Positions 46,588 to 56,247 of a stretch of DNA of 64,000 nucleotides are shown here, piece by piece. The DNA lies in NCBI RefSeq assembly GCF_035581345.1, contig NZ_CP141608.1, forward strand, positions 762,001-826,000, written 5' to 3'. Every line of letters begins with the position of its first letter. The stretch's first letter is position 1. Position numbers and translations under genes: made by a program. The DNA comes from Pseudomonas sp. JQ170C. Lineage in GTDB: Bacteria; Pseudomonadota; Gammaproteobacteria; Pseudomonadales; Pseudomonadaceae. The notes beneath the pieces were generated by a model. It was not told the DNA's origin. It did no database searches and saw only the letters and a list, made by a program, of their open reading frames with translations.

Positions 46588-47982
46588 ATGGAAAGCTGGA
46601 AAACGGCCCTCGGCACGGCGCGTATCGGCGAGTCGAAGTACAAGATTCTGGTGCAGGCCATCACCCGCGAAATCGAGCAGGGCCAACTGGTCAACGATCA
46701 GCGCCTGCCGCCCCAGCGCCAGGTGGCCGATGCGCTGGGCATCAGTGTGCAGACCGTAACCAATGCCTACAAGGAGCTGGAGCGCCAGGGCCTGGTGCGT
46801 TGCGAGATTGGCCGTGGCAGCTTCGTCACCCGGCGCATGAGCGATCGTGTGGCCAATGACATTCTCGATGCACCGGAACGGGCCCTGGTGGATTTCTCCA
46901 TCACCCGCATCCTGCACACCCAGGCCCATGAGCGGATCTGGCGCGATACCTGTGCAGAGTTGAGCGTTGAAGAGGATCAACCGTGGATTCATGCCTTTCG
47001 TCCCATCGCCGGGTTCGAGGCACACCGCGAGGCCGCCGCGCAGTGGGTGCGCGGCCTGGGGCTCGACGTGGCGCGCGAGGATGTGCTGATCACCAACGGC
47101 GCGGCCCATGGAATCTTCCTGGCGCTGGCCTCGCTGGCAGGCCCGGATGATGTGGTGTTGTGCGAAGGCCTGACCGACCACGGCGTGATTGGCAATTCCC
47201 AGGTGCTGGGCTTCACCCTCAAAGGCCTGGAGCTGGACCGCGACGGGATTGATCCGGAGCATTTCGAGGACATGTGCAGCAACGAGCGCATCACTGCGCT
47301 GGTGTGTACGCCGAACCTGAACAACCCCACCACCAGCCTGATGCCCGATGCCCGGCGCCGCGAGATTGCCGCGATTGCCCGGCGCTTTGGCGTGCATATC
47401 ATCGAAGACGATGTGTACGGGCCGCTGCTGGGGGAGCGCCACGCGCCACCGCTGAGTCATTACGCGCCGGAGCTGTCGTTCTACTGCACCAGCATGACCA
47501 AGTCGGTGCTCACGGGCCTGCGCGTGGGTTACCTGGCAATGCCCAAGCGCCTGGCGCTGCGCACCGAAAGCATCCTGCGGGTCAACAGCTGGATGGCCAC
47601 GCCCATGGTCTCGGAGATCGCCAGCCGCTGGATCCGCGACGGGCGTGCCGAGACGCTGGTGCAGTTGCAGCGCAAGCTGCTGGGGGCGCGGCAGGCCATG
47701 GTGCGCGAGTACCTTGATGAGTATCTGCTGGGGCACCATCCCCAGGCACTCAGTGCCTGGCTGGGCATTCCTGCGCACTGGGAGGTGGACAGCCTGGTGC
47801 GGGCTCTGCGCCACCGGCACATCGCCGTGACACCGCCCGAGCCGTTCCTGGTACGGGGCACACCACGGCCGCGGGCGGTGCGTTTGTGCGTGGGCGCCGA
47901 GTGCAGCGACAAGGAAATGCGCCAGGCGCTGGCCGGCATGCGCGAGCTGTTCGGGCAGTATCCGCAGATCCACGACTTCTGA
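46588..47982 (+). CDS. enuR: MocR/GntR-type regulator of ectoine catabolism
   Basis: A 464-residue protein: a GntR winged HTH (about 15-80, RLPPQRQVADALGISVQTVTNAY) fused to an aminotransferase-like domain. The PLP lysine is Lys305 in SMTKS. EnuR senses ectoine breakdown products (diaminobutyrate derivatives) through PLP and represses import and catabolic genes. ATG 46588 is preferred, since the longer frame would translate across the inverted repeat. Leads the rightward catabolic cluster. Confidence 0.88.
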   Translation: MESWKTALGTARIGESKYKILVQAITREIEQGQLVNDQRLPPQRQVADALGISVQTVTNAYKELERQGLVRCEIGRGSFVTRRMSDRVANDILDAPERALVDFSITRILHTQAHERIWRDTCAELSVEEDQPWIHAFRPIAGFEAHREAAAQWVRGLGLDVAREDVLITNGAAHGIFLALASLAGPDDVVLCEGLTDHGVIGNSQVLGFTLKGLELDRDGIDPEHFEDMCSNERITALVCTPNLNNPTTSLMPDARRREIAAIARRFGVHIIEDDVYGPLLGERHAPPLSHYAPELSFYCTSMTKSVLTGLRVGYLAMPKRLALRTESILRVNSWMATPMVSEIASRWIRDGRAETLVQLQRKLLGARQAMVREYLDEYLLGHHPQALSAWLGIPAHWEVDSLVRALRHRHIAVTPPEPFLVRGTPRPRAVRLCVGAECSDKEMRQALAGMRELFGQYPQIHDF

Positions 47983-48090
47983 TTGCACAGCGAAAATAAA
48001 AATCTGGGTAAATTGACCTAGTACATTCATCACGACAATTTGCCGCTCTTACACTCCGCCCAACACCAGACCTCCTGTTGGGATTCGGAT

Positions 48091-49062
48091 ATGTCAGCGC
48101 TCTCGCTCAACGCTATCTACCTTGCCCGCCAGCGTATCGCCGGCCTCGTACGGACAACGCCGATGGAGCATTCGCCAAGCCTGTCCAAGCGCTTGGGCGT
48201 GGCGGTCTACCTCAAGCTCGAATCCCAGCAGATCACCGGCAGCTTCAAGCTGCGCGGTGCCAGCAACGCAATCGCCCAGCTCGATGCCGACAAAAAGGCC
48301 AAGGGCGTGGTGGCCGCCTCCACTGGAAATCATGGCCGGGCATTGGCTTATGCCGCTGCACAATTGGGGGTGCGAGCCACCATCTGCCTGTCGCAGCTGG
48401 TGCCGGCCAACAAGGTGCAGGCGATCCGCGACCTGGGCGCCGAGGTGTGCATCGTCGGTCACTCCCAGGATGACGCCCAGCGCGAAGCCGAGCGCATAGC
48501 CGCCGAGCACGGCGCCACCTTGCTGCCGCCGTTCGATCATCCCGACATCATTGCCGGCCAGGGCACCCTGGGCCTGGAGATTCTTGAGCAGCTGCCTCAG
48601 GTGGCCCAGGTGCTGGTGCCGCTCTCGGGGGGTGGCCTGTTTGCCGGCGTGGCGCTGGCGCTCAAAAGTGCCAACCCGGCCATCTGCCTGCACGGCATCA
48701 GCATGCGCCGTGGCGCTGCCATGCACGCCAGCCTGTTTGCCGGCCAGCCGGTGGAGGTGCCGGAGCTGTCCACCCTGGCCGACTCCCTGGGCGGCGGCAT
48801 TGGCCTGGACAATCAGTTCACCTATTCCATGACCCGCGAGCTGTGCGACCAGGTACACCTGCTCGATGAAGCTTCGATTGCCGCCGGCATGCGTCACGCC
48901 TACCGCCAGGAGCGCCAGGTGGTGGAGGGCGCGGGCGCCGTGGGCATCGCCGCCTTGCTTGACGGTCTGATCCCGGCGCGGGGCCCGATCGTGGTGGTGG
49001 TCAGCGGTCGCAATGTCGACATCGAACAGCACCTGCGGGTGATGAACGGCGCCGACGCCTGA
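48091..49062 (+). CDS. eutB: Hydroxyectoine utilization dehydratase, threonine-dehydratase-like
   Basis: A 323-residue fold-type II PLP enzyme. The PLP lysine is Lys53 in ITGSFKLRG and the phosphate loop is SGGGLFAG. It is thought to deaminate/dehydrate the hydroxylated intermediate of hydroxyectoine so that it can enter the ectoine pathway. ATG 48091 gives the expected N terminus. A 108-bp gap after enuR contains a possible promoter (TTGACC at 48013, CAATTT at 48036). Confidence 0.88.
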   Translation: MSALSLNAIYLARQRIAGLVRTTPMEHSPSLSKRLGVAVYLKLESQQITGSFKLRGASNAIAQLDADKKAKGVVAASTGNHGRALAYAAAQLGVRATICLSQLVPANKVQAIRDLGAEVCIVGHSQDDAQREAERIAAEHGATLLPPFDHPDIIAGQGTLGLEILEQLPQVAQVLVPLSGGGLFAGVALALKSANPAICLHGISMRRGAAMHASLFAGQPVEVPELSTLADSLGGGIGLDNQFTYSMTRELCDQVHLLDEASIAAGMRHAYRQERQVVEGAGAVGIAALLDGLIPARGPIVVVVSGRNVDIEQHLRVMNGADA

Positions 49063-49087
49063 GACGTTTTTCAACGGAGGATTTGTG

Positions 49088-50080
49088 ATGCCTGCTACTA
49101 CCTTGCTCAGCGAAGCCGATCTGCGCGCCTGCGTCAGCCTTGACCAGGCGGCGGTCGATGCCATCGAGCATGCCTTTTTGTTGCTGGCGACGGCGGCGGT
49201 GGCCATGCCACCGATCCTGCGCCTGGATGTGCCGGAGCATAACGGCGAGGTCGATGTGAAGACGGCCTACCTGCCAGGCCTCGAGCGTTTTGCGATCAAG
49301 GTCAGCCCGGGTTTTTTCGACAACCCCTCGCTGGGGCTGCCCAGCCTCAACGGCATGATGATGTTGCTGTCGGCACGCACCGGCTTGCTCGATGCCTTGC
49401 TGCTCGACAACGGCTACCTGACCGCGGTGCGTACTGCCGCCGCGGGCGCTGTTGCGGCACGCTGGCTGTCCCGTGAAGACAGCCGCAGCGTGGCCCTGAT
49501 CGGCACCGGTGAGCAGGCGCGCCTGCAGTTGCAGGCCTTGCGCCTGGTGCGCCCGATCGAGGCGGTGCGGGTGTGGGGGCGCGACGCCGAAAAGGTCGCT
49601 GCCCTGTGTGACGAACTGGGCCGGGATGGCCGCCTGCACGTGCAGGCCTGCACCTCGGTCGACGAGGCCATGCGCGGGGTGGACATCGCTATCACCACGA
49701 CGCCGAGCCGTGAGCCGTTGATCCAGGCACATCATCTGCAGCCGGGCCTGCACATCACCGCCATGGGCTCCGATGCCGAGCACAAGAATGAAATCGCCCC
49801 GGCCGCGCTGGCCGCGGTGGACTGCTATGTCGCCGACCGCCTGAGCCAGACCCGTGTGCTGGGCGAGATGCACCACGCACTCAAGGCCGGCCTGGTCAGC
49901 GAGGAAAGCGGCTTCAGCGAGCTGGGCCAGGTGGTTGCCGGCCAGCGCCAGGGGCGCAAGGCCGCCCGCGATATCACCCTGTGCGACCTGACCGGTACTG
50001 GCGCCCAGGACACCGCCATTGCCAACCTGGCCTACGCGCGTGCGCTCGAGGCGGGCAAGGGCTTGCAGTTCAACAACTGA
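49088..50080 (+). CDS. eutC: Ectoine utilization protein EutC (ornithine-cyclodeaminase-like)
   Basis: A 330-residue member of the ornithine cyclodeaminase/mu-crystallin family. The NAD-binding region shows ALIGTGEQARLQLQAL and KVSPGFFDNP lies in the substrate lobe. It works with EutB on the hydroxyectoine branch; its exact reaction is inferred from the family. GGAGG eight bases before ATG 49088. Confidence 0.87.
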   Translation: MPATTLLSEADLRACVSLDQAAVDAIEHAFLLLATAAVAMPPILRLDVPEHNGEVDVKTAYLPGLERFAIKVSPGFFDNPSLGLPSLNGMMMLLSARTGLLDALLLDNGYLTAVRTAAAGAVAARWLSREDSRSVALIGTGEQARLQLQALRLVRPIEAVRVWGRDAEKVAALCDELGRDGRLHVQACTSVDEAMRGVDIAITTTPSREPLIQAHHLQPGLHITAMGSDAEHKNEIAPAALAAVDCYVADRLSQTRVLGEMHHALKAGLVSEESGFSELGQVVAGQRQGRKAARDITLCDLTGTGAQDTAIANLAYARALEAGKGLQFNN

Positions 50081-50114
50081 TCACTCCGATTACTCACCCA
50101 ACGAGGGTATTTGC

Positions 50115-51305
50115 ATGTCTGAGGTCGTCATCAATCTGCCGTTCAGCCGGCAGGAGTATGCGCAGCGTCTGGCCAAGACCCGCGCCGCCATGCAAGCGCA
50201 AGGCATCGAGCTGTTGCTGGTTACCGATCCGTCGAACATGGCCTGGCTGACCGGTTATGACGGTTGGTCGTTCTATGTGCACCAGTGTGTGTTGCTGGCG
50301 CTGGACGGCGAGCCGGTGTGGTATGGCCGCGGCCAGGACGCCAATGGTGCCAGGCGCACGGTGTTCATGGGCCACGAGAACATCGTCGGTTACCCGGACA
50401 TCTACGTGCAGTCGCGCGAGCGTCATCCCATGGACTACCTGTGCCAGGAGGTGATCGCTGCCCGGGGCTGGAGCACGCTGAGCATCGGCGTTGAAATGGA
50501 CAACTACTACTTCAGCGCCGCCGCTTACCTGTCGCTGCAAAAGCATTTGCCCAAGGCGCGCTTCAGCGATGCGGCCGGGCTGGTGAACTGGCAGCGGGCG
50601 GTCAAGTCGAGCCAGGAAATCGAGTACATGCGCATCGCCGCGCGCATCGTCGAGAACATGCATGCGCGGATTCTGGAGCGCATCGAGCCGGGCATGCGCA
50701 AGAACGAGCTGGTGGCCGAGATCTACAGCAGTGGCATTCTCGGTGCCGACGGCCACGGCGGCGACTACCCGGCCATCGTGCCATTGTTGCCCACCGGTGC
50801 CGATGCCAGCGCCCCGCACCTGACCTGGGACGACACCCCGTTCGAGAAAGGCGCCGGCACCTTCTTCGAGATCGCCGGGTGCTACAAGCGCTATCACTGC
50901 CCGCTGTCGCGCACGGTGTACCTGGGCAAGCCGCCGCAGCACTTTCTCGACGGCGAAAGGGCTGTGGTCGAAGGCATTGCCGCTGGCCTGGAAGCGGCGC
51001 GCCCCGGCAACACCACCGGTGATGTGGCCAAGGCCTTTTTCAAGGTGCTGGAGAAGTTCGGCATCCACAAGGACAGCCGCTGCGGCTACCCGATCGGTAT
51101 CAGTTATCCGCCCGATTGGGGCGAGCGCACCATGAGCCTGCGTCCAAGCGACACCAGCGTGTTGCAACCGGGCATGACCTTCCACTTCATGCCTGGCCTG
51201 TGGATGGACGACTGGGGCCTGGAAATCACCGAAAGCATTCTGATTACCGACACCGGCGTCGAGACGTTCTGCAACGTGCCACGCCAACTGTTCGTGAAGG
51301 ATTGA
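50115..51305 (+). CDS. doeA: Ectoine hydrolase (M24/creatinase fold)
   Basis: A 396-residue protein with the creatinase N-domain (LLLVTDPSNMAWLTGYDGWSF) and M24 catalytic domain (HGGDYPAIVPLLPTG, FFEIAGCYKRYHCPLSRT). It opens the ectoine ring to N-acetyl-diaminobutyrate. GAGGG upstream of ATG 50115; it begins 34 bases after eutC. Central gene of the pathway. Confidence 0.9.
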   Translation: MSEVVINLPFSRQEYAQRLAKTRAAMQAQGIELLLVTDPSNMAWLTGYDGWSFYVHQCVLLALDGEPVWYGRGQDANGARRTVFMGHENIVGYPDIYVQSRERHPMDYLCQEVIAARGWSTLSIGVEMDNYYFSAAAYLSLQKHLPKARFSDAAGLVNWQRAVKSSQEIEYMRIAARIVENMHARILERIEPGMRKNELVAEIYSSGILGADGHGGDYPAIVPLLPTGADASAPHLTWDDTPFEKGAGTFFEIAGCYKRYHCPLSRTVYLGKPPQHFLDGERAVVEGIAAGLEAARPGNTTGDVAKAFFKVLEKFGIHKDSRCGYPIGISYPPDWGERTMSLRPSDTSVLQPGMTFHFMPGLWMDDWGLEITESILITDTGVETFCNVPRQLFVKD

Positions 51306-51308
51306 GCC

Positions 51309-52328
51309 ATGAACGCACCTCTGCCTGAAGCCACGCTGGCGGTGAACCCGATCAGCAGCACGGTCGACTTTGAACGCGACGGTGTGCAACACGGTTTTCT
51401 CAAATTGCCCTATTCGCGGGACGACTCGGCCTGGGGCGCGGTGATGATCCCGATCACCGTGGTGAAGCAGGGGGCTGGCCCTACGGCGCTGCTCACCGGT
51501 GGCAACCACGGTGACGAGTACGAGGGGCCGGTGGCCCTGAGCAAGTTGGCGCAACGGCTTGAGGCAGGCCAGGTCAGTGGCCGGGTGATCATCGTGCCGT
51601 TCATGAACACGCCGGCGTTCCATGCCGGTCAGCGCACCTCGCCGATCGACAAGGGCAACATGAATCGCAGCTTTCCCGGTAAGCCGGACGGTACCGTGAC
51701 GCAGAAGATCGCCGACTATTTTCGGCGCACGCTGCTGCCGATGGCCGACCTCGTGGTGGATATCCACTCCGGTGGCCGGACCCTGGATTTCCTGCCGTTT
51801 GCAGCCTGCCATGTGTTGCCCGACAAAGCCCAGCAAGCACGCTGCGAGGCCGCCATGCAGGCCTTTGCCGCGCCCTACAGCATGCGCATGCTCGAACTGG
51901 ATGCGCAGGCCATGTACGACACCGCCGCCGAAAGCCAGGGCAAGGTGTTTGTGACCACCGAGCTGGGCGGTGGCGGGTCGTCCACCGCCCGCAGCGTGGC
52001 GGTGGCCGAGCGCGGGGTGCACAACGTCCTGGTACACGCCGGAATCCTCGCCGGCGAGGTGCAGCCCGGCGAGTCGACCATGCTCGACATGCCCGGCGAC
52101 GACTGCTTTGTGGCCAGCGAGCACGACGGCTTGCTGGAGATGTGCCGCGACCTGGGCGAGCGGGTAGAGCAGGGCGAGGTGATTGCCCGTATCCATGACA
52201 TCAAGCGCAGCGGTGCCACGCCGGTGGAGTACCGCGCCCGCCGCAGCGGGTTGCTGGCGGCGCGGCATTTTCCGGGGCTGGTGCAGTGTGGCGATACTCT
52301 CGCGGTGGTCGCCGACGTTCTGCAGTAG
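51309..52328 (+). CDS. doeB: N-acetyl-L-2,4-diaminobutyrate deacetylase
   Basis: A 339-residue zinc hydrolase of the AstE/aspartoacylase type. Zinc ligands are in GGNHGDEYEG and VDIHSGG; ELGGGGSS lies near the active site. It removes acetate from N-acetyl-diaminobutyrate. It starts three bases after doeA. Confidence 0.9.
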   Translation: MNAPLPEATLAVNPISSTVDFERDGVQHGFLKLPYSRDDSAWGAVMIPITVVKQGAGPTALLTGGNHGDEYEGPVALSKLAQRLEAGQVSGRVIIVPFMNTPAFHAGQRTSPIDKGNMNRSFPGKPDGTVTQKIADYFRRTLLPMADLVVDIHSGGRTLDFLPFAACHVLPDKAQQARCEAAMQAFAAPYSMRMLELDAQAMYDTAAESQGKVFVTTELGGGGSSTARSVAVAERGVHNVLVHAGILAGEVQPGESTMLDMPGDDCFVASEHDGLLEMCRDLGERVEQGEVIARIHDIKRSGATPVEYRARRSGLLAARHFPGLVQCGDTLAVVADVLQ

Positions 52329-52360
52329 CACATCCCCCCACACGGTTTGGAGAACACGAT

Positions 52361-53833
52361 ATGCCACACAAGCATGCGCTGACATTCAAGACCCTCTGTC
52401 ATGTGGATGGCCAATGGCTGCACAGCTCCACAGGCAACAGCATTGCCGTGCACAACCCGGCCACCCGCCAGGTCATCGGGCATGTACCCCTGCTTGAGCA
52501 CGAGCAGATCGTTGCTGCCGTCGACGCCGCCCAGCGCGCCTTTGCGCCGTGGCGCGCCCGGAGCCTGGAAGTGCGGGCGACGCTGCTGCGCCGGTGGGCC
52601 GAGCTGATCCTGGATCATCAGGAAGAACTGGCGCGGATACTCAGTGAAGAGCAGGGCAAGTCGCTGGCCGAATCACGCGGCGAGATTGCCTACGCGGCAA
52701 GCTTCATTCCCTGGTTCGCCGAAGAGGCGCGGCGCCTGTACGGCCAGACCATCCCCAGCCATATTCCCGGTGCCCACCTGGGCACGGTGAAGGAGCCGGT
52801 GGGCGTCTGCGCCTTGCTTACCCCGTGGAACTTCCCCAGCGCGATGATTACCCGCAAGGCCGCTGCCGCCCTGGCGGCGGGCTGTACGGTAGTGGTCAAG
52901 CCTGCGCATGAAACACCTTTCTCCGCCCTGGCGTTGGCCCAGTTGGCCGAGGAGGCGGGCTTTCCGGCAGGCGTGTTCAACGTGGTGATCGGCGAGCCGC
53001 AGATGGCCATGGAAACCCTGGTGCGTGATGCACGGGTGCGCTCGGTCAGCTTCACCGGCTCCACCCGGGTGGGCAAGCTGGTGCTGCAGGCCGCCGCCCA
53101 GGATGTGAAAAAGGTCGCACTGGAGCTGGGCGGCAACGCGCCCTTTATCGTCTGCGCCGATGCTGATCTGGAGCTGGCGGTGAAGGTGGCGGTGGCGGCC
53201 AAGTTCCAGACCTCGGGCCAGGATTGCTGCGCCGCCAACCGGATCATGGTGCAACGGCCGTTGTACCCGGCCTTTGTCGCCCGCTTCGCCGAAGCGGTCC
53301 GGGCGTTGCGTGTGGGGCCGGCGATGGTGGGCGGTGAAGAGATGCCGGTGGATGTCGGCCCGCTGATGCACCAGGGCGCCTTCGATGTCACCTGTGCCCG
53401 GGTCGAGGATGCTGTGCACAAAGGTGCCCGCTGCCTGGCGGGTGGTGAAGGGCACGCGCTGGGTGGCTGGTTCTATCAGCCTACCGTGCTGGCAGACGTG
53501 ACCCCGCAGATGCGCATCTACCAGGAAGAAAACTTCGCCCCGATTGCCGGCGTCATGCCCTTCGACACCCTCGATGAGGCGGTCGAACTGGCCAACGACA
53601 CCGAGTACGGCCTGGCGGCCTATATCTGTTCCAACCGCCTTGACCAGGTGTACCCGCTGATCCGGCGGCTGGACCACGCGATGGTCGCGGTCAACGGCGT
53701 GAAATTCACCGGCCATCCGATCCCCTTCGGCGGCATGAAGGCCTCGGGCCTGGGCCGCGAGGGCGGTAGCGAAGGCTTCGAGCCCTTTGTTGAAACCAAG
53801 TACTTCTGCCTGCACCACCAAGGTCAAATTTAA
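52361..53833 (+). CDS. doeC: Aspartate-semialdehyde-type dehydrogenase of ectoine catabolism
   Basis: A 490-residue ALDH. The catalytic Cys289 sits in SGQDCCAANR (with a second Cys290) and the Glu in ALELGGNAP. NAD fold markers PWNFPSAMITRK and SFTGSTRVGK are present. It oxidises the semialdehyde formed by DoeD to aspartate. An upstream extension to 52286 is not needed. Confidence 0.88.
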   Translation: MPHKHALTFKTLCHVDGQWLHSSTGNSIAVHNPATRQVIGHVPLLEHEQIVAAVDAAQRAFAPWRARSLEVRATLLRRWAELILDHQEELARILSEEQGKSLAESRGEIAYAASFIPWFAEEARRLYGQTIPSHIPGAHLGTVKEPVGVCALLTPWNFPSAMITRKAAAALAAGCTVVVKPAHETPFSALALAQLAEEAGFPAGVFNVVIGEPQMAMETLVRDARVRSVSFTGSTRVGKLVLQAAAQDVKKVALELGGNAPFIVCADADLELAVKVAVAAKFQTSGQDCCAANRIMVQRPLYPAFVARFAEAVRALRVGPAMVGGEEMPVDVGPLMHQGAFDVTCARVEDAVHKGARCLAGGEGHALGGWFYQPTVLADVTPQMRIYQEENFAPIAGVMPFDTLDEAVELANDTEYGLAAYICSNRLDQVYPLIRRLDHAMVAVNGVKFTGHPIPFGGMKASGLGREGGSEGFEPFVETKYFCLHHQGQI

Positions 53834-53844
53834 GGAGCGTTGCC

Positions 53845-55230
53845 ATGAGCCAAGATTTCAGCCAACTGTTCGAGCAAGACCGTGCCCACTTCATGCACCC
53901 CTCGACCCACGCCCATGACCATGCCAGCGGTGCGCTCAAGGGCAGGATCATCACCGGCGCCGAAGGCATCCGCCTGCGCGACCATGAGGGGCGCGAGCTG
54001 ATCGACGCCTTTGCCGGCCTGTACTGCGTGAACATCGGCTACGGCCGTACTGAGGTCGCCGAGGCGATCTACAAGCAGGCCAAGGAGCTGGCGTACTACC
54101 ACACCTACGTGGGCCACTCGACCGAGGCGATCATCGAGCTCTCCAGCCGCATCATCGACTGGGCACCCGAGGGCATGAAGAAGGTCTACTACGGTCTGTC
54201 CGGCTCCGATGCCAACGAAACCCAGATCAAGCTGGTGCGCTACTACAACAACATCCTGGGCCGCCCGCAGAAGAAGAAAATCATCTCCCGCGACCGTGGC
54301 TACCACGGCTCGGGGATCATGACCGGCAGCCTTACCGGCCTTGCCAGCTTCCACCAGCACTTCGACCTGCCGGCCGAAGGCATCAAGCACACGGTCTGCC
54401 CGCACTGGTACCGCAAAGCCCCGGCCGGCATGGATGAAACCGCGTTCGTGCAGTACTGCGCCAACGAGCTGGAAAAGATGATCCTGGCCGAAGGCCCCGA
54501 CACCGTGGCAGCGTTCATTGGTGAACCGCTGATGGGCACCGGCGGCATCATCGTGCCGCCCAAGGGTTACTGGGCAGCGATCCAGGCGGTGCTGAACAAG
54601 TACGACGTACTGCTGATCGCCGATGAGGTGGTGTGCGCCTTCGGCCGCCTGGGCTCGAAAATGGGCAGCCAACGCTACGGCATGAAGCCCGACCTGATCA
54701 CCACCGCCAAGGGCCTGACCAGCGCCTATGCACCGCTGTCGGCGGTGATCGTCGGTGAGAAAGTGTGGAACGTGATCGACCAGGGCTCGCAGAAAGAGGG
54801 CGCGATGGGTCACGGCTGGACTTACTCCGGGCACCCGGTGTGCGCCGCGGCGGCACTGGCCAACCTGGACATCCTGGAACGTGAAAACCTCACCGAGAAC
54901 GCCGAGGTGGTGGGCGCCTACCTCAATCGCACACTGCGCGAAGCGCTGGAAGGTCATCCGCTGGTCGGCGAGGTGCGCGGTGACGGCATGCTCGCGGCGG
55001 TGGAGTTCATGGCTGACCGTGAAGCACGTACCCCGTTCGACCCGGCGTTCAAGGTTGGCCCGCAGGTCTCCGCAGCCTGCCTTGAGCGCGGCATGGTCGC
55101 CCGGGCGATGCCCCACGGCGACATCCTGGGCTTCGCGCCGCCGTTGGTGCTGACCCGCGAGGATGCCGACCTGATCGTCGCCATCACCAAGGAAGCGGTC
55201 GATGAGGTGGCGGGCAAAGTGCTGGGCTAA
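53845..55230 (+). CDS. doeD: L-2,4-diaminobutyrate transaminase
   Basis: A 461-residue class-III aminotransferase. PLP lysine Lys289 (ITTAKGLTSAY) and LLIADEVVCAFGR (Asp for PLP nitrogen) are present. It converts diaminobutyrate to aspartate semialdehyde for DoeC. AAGGAG before ATG 53845, 11 bases after doeC. Last gene of the cluster, followed by a terminator. Confidence 0.9.
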   Translation: MSQDFSQLFEQDRAHFMHPSTHAHDHASGALKGRIITGAEGIRLRDHEGRELIDAFAGLYCVNIGYGRTEVAEAIYKQAKELAYYHTYVGHSTEAIIELSSRIIDWAPEGMKKVYYGLSGSDANETQIKLVRYYNNILGRPQKKKIISRDRGYHGSGIMTGSLTGLASFHQHFDLPAEGIKHTVCPHWYRKAPAGMDETAFVQYCANELEKMILAEGPDTVAAFIGEPLMGTGGIIVPPKGYWAAIQAVLNKYDVLLIADEVVCAFGRLGSKMGSQRYGMKPDLITTAKGLTSAYAPLSAVIVGEKVWNVIDQGSQKEGAMGHGWTYSGHPVCAAAALANLDILERENLTENAEVVGAYLNRTLREALEGHPLVGEVRGDGMLAAVEFMADREARTPFDPAFKVGPQVSAACLERGMVARAMPHGDILGFAPPLVLTREDADLIVAITKEAVDEVAGKVLG

Positions 55231-55255
55231 ACCGGCCGGCGGCCCCTGAAAAAAC

Positions 55256-55289
55256 AAAACCCCGTCTCGGCAAGCGAAGACGGGGTTTT
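55256..55289. terminator. Bidirectional terminator between doeD and ppk2
   Basis: 12-bp perfect stem AAAACCCCGTCT/AGACGGGGTTTT with a 10-base loop, ending the rightward ectoine cluster and the leftward ppk2. Confidence 0.88.
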
Positions 55290-55305
55290 GTATTCAGGGC
55301 GTTGC

Positions 55306-56115
55306 TCAGAAGCGCTCGGGAATCATCCGGAACGGATAGTCGACGCTCTTGTACTGGCCGATCTTGCCGCGTTTGGGCAGCTTGATCTTCTCGTCCTGGG
55401 TGATGTCCTTGTAGGGGATCTGCTTGAGCAGGTGGCTGATGATGTTCAGCCGCACGCGCCGCTTGTCCTCGGAAGGCGCCATGTACCACGGCGCCCAGGA
55501 GGAGTCGGAGGCCGCGAACATCTCGTCGCGGGCGCGGGTGTAGTCGTCCCAGCGGTTGAACGACTTGAGGTCCATGGGCGAGAGCTTCCAGATCTTGCGG
55601 CCATCGGTGATGCGTTCTTCCAGCCGGCGCTGCTGTTCCTCAGGGCTGACCTCCAGCCAGTACTTGATGACGATGATGCCGGACTCCACCAGCATCCGCT
55701 CGAACAGCGGCACCACGCCGAGGAATTTCTTCGCCTGGTCGTCAGTACAGAAGCCCATGACCCGTTCAACGCCCGCGCGGTTGTACCAGCTGCGGTCGAA
55801 GATCACCACTTCGCCAGCCGACGGCATGTGCTGGAGGTAGCGCTGGGCATACATCTGGCTCTTTTCCCGCTCGGTGGGCGCCGGTAGCGCCACAACGCGG
55901 AAAATCCGTGGGCTGACCCGTTCGGTGATGGCCTTGATGGTACCGCCCTTGCCGGCGCCGTCACGGCCCTCAAAGATCACGCAGACCTTCAGGCCCTTGG
56001 CCACGACCCACTGCTGGAGCTTGACCAGCTCGACATGCAGGTTCTTGAGTTCCTTCTCGTAGTCTTTGCGCGGTAGCCGTTCTGCGTCACGGGCCTTGTC
56101 TTTCTTCTTGCTCAT
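55306..56115 (-). CDS. ppk2: Polyphosphate kinase 2
   Basis: A 269-residue PPK2-family kinase, which moves phosphate between polyphosphate and nucleotides. Walker A GRDGAGKGG is at residues 50-58 and the lid/Walker B DRSWYNRAGVERVMGF follows. Short single-domain form. ATG 56115 (MSKKKDKARD) is chosen; the upstream frame to 56211 lacks support. A leftward -10 TATACT (56152-56147) lies between the arms of an 11-bp inverted repeat upstream. Confidence 0.9.
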   Translation of the reverse strand: MSKKKDKARDAERLPRKDYEKELKNLHVELVKLQQWVVAKGLKVCVIFEGRDGAGKGGTIKAITERVSPRIFRVVALPAPTEREKSQMYAQRYLQHMPSAGEVVIFDRSWYNRAGVERVMGFCTDDQAKKFLGVVPLFERMLVESGIIVIKYWLEVSPEEQQRRLEERITDGRKIWKLSPMDLKSFNRWDDYTRARDEMFAASDSSWAPWYMAPSEDKRRVRLNIISHLLKQIPYKDITQDEKIKLPKRGKIGQYKSVDYPFRMIPERF

Positions 56116-56123
56116 GGAGGTAG

Positions 56124-56182
56124 CCTGGTCAGTGAAAGTGGAGTTGAGTATAGGCAGGGCTGTGCCGGGCGCACTGACCAGG
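56124..56182. promoter_or_regulatory. 11-bp inverted repeat flanking the ppk2 promoter region
   Basis: CCTGGTCAGTG (56124-56134) and CACTGACCAGG (56172-56182), an exact inverted repeat separated by 37 bases that include a TATACT-like -10. Confidence 0.45.
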
Positions 56183-56247
56183 GGCAAAGGAAAAGCAGCG
56201 AGCGTCAGCACGGCAACGCGCTACACAGCAGCACCGAACACCGTCAG

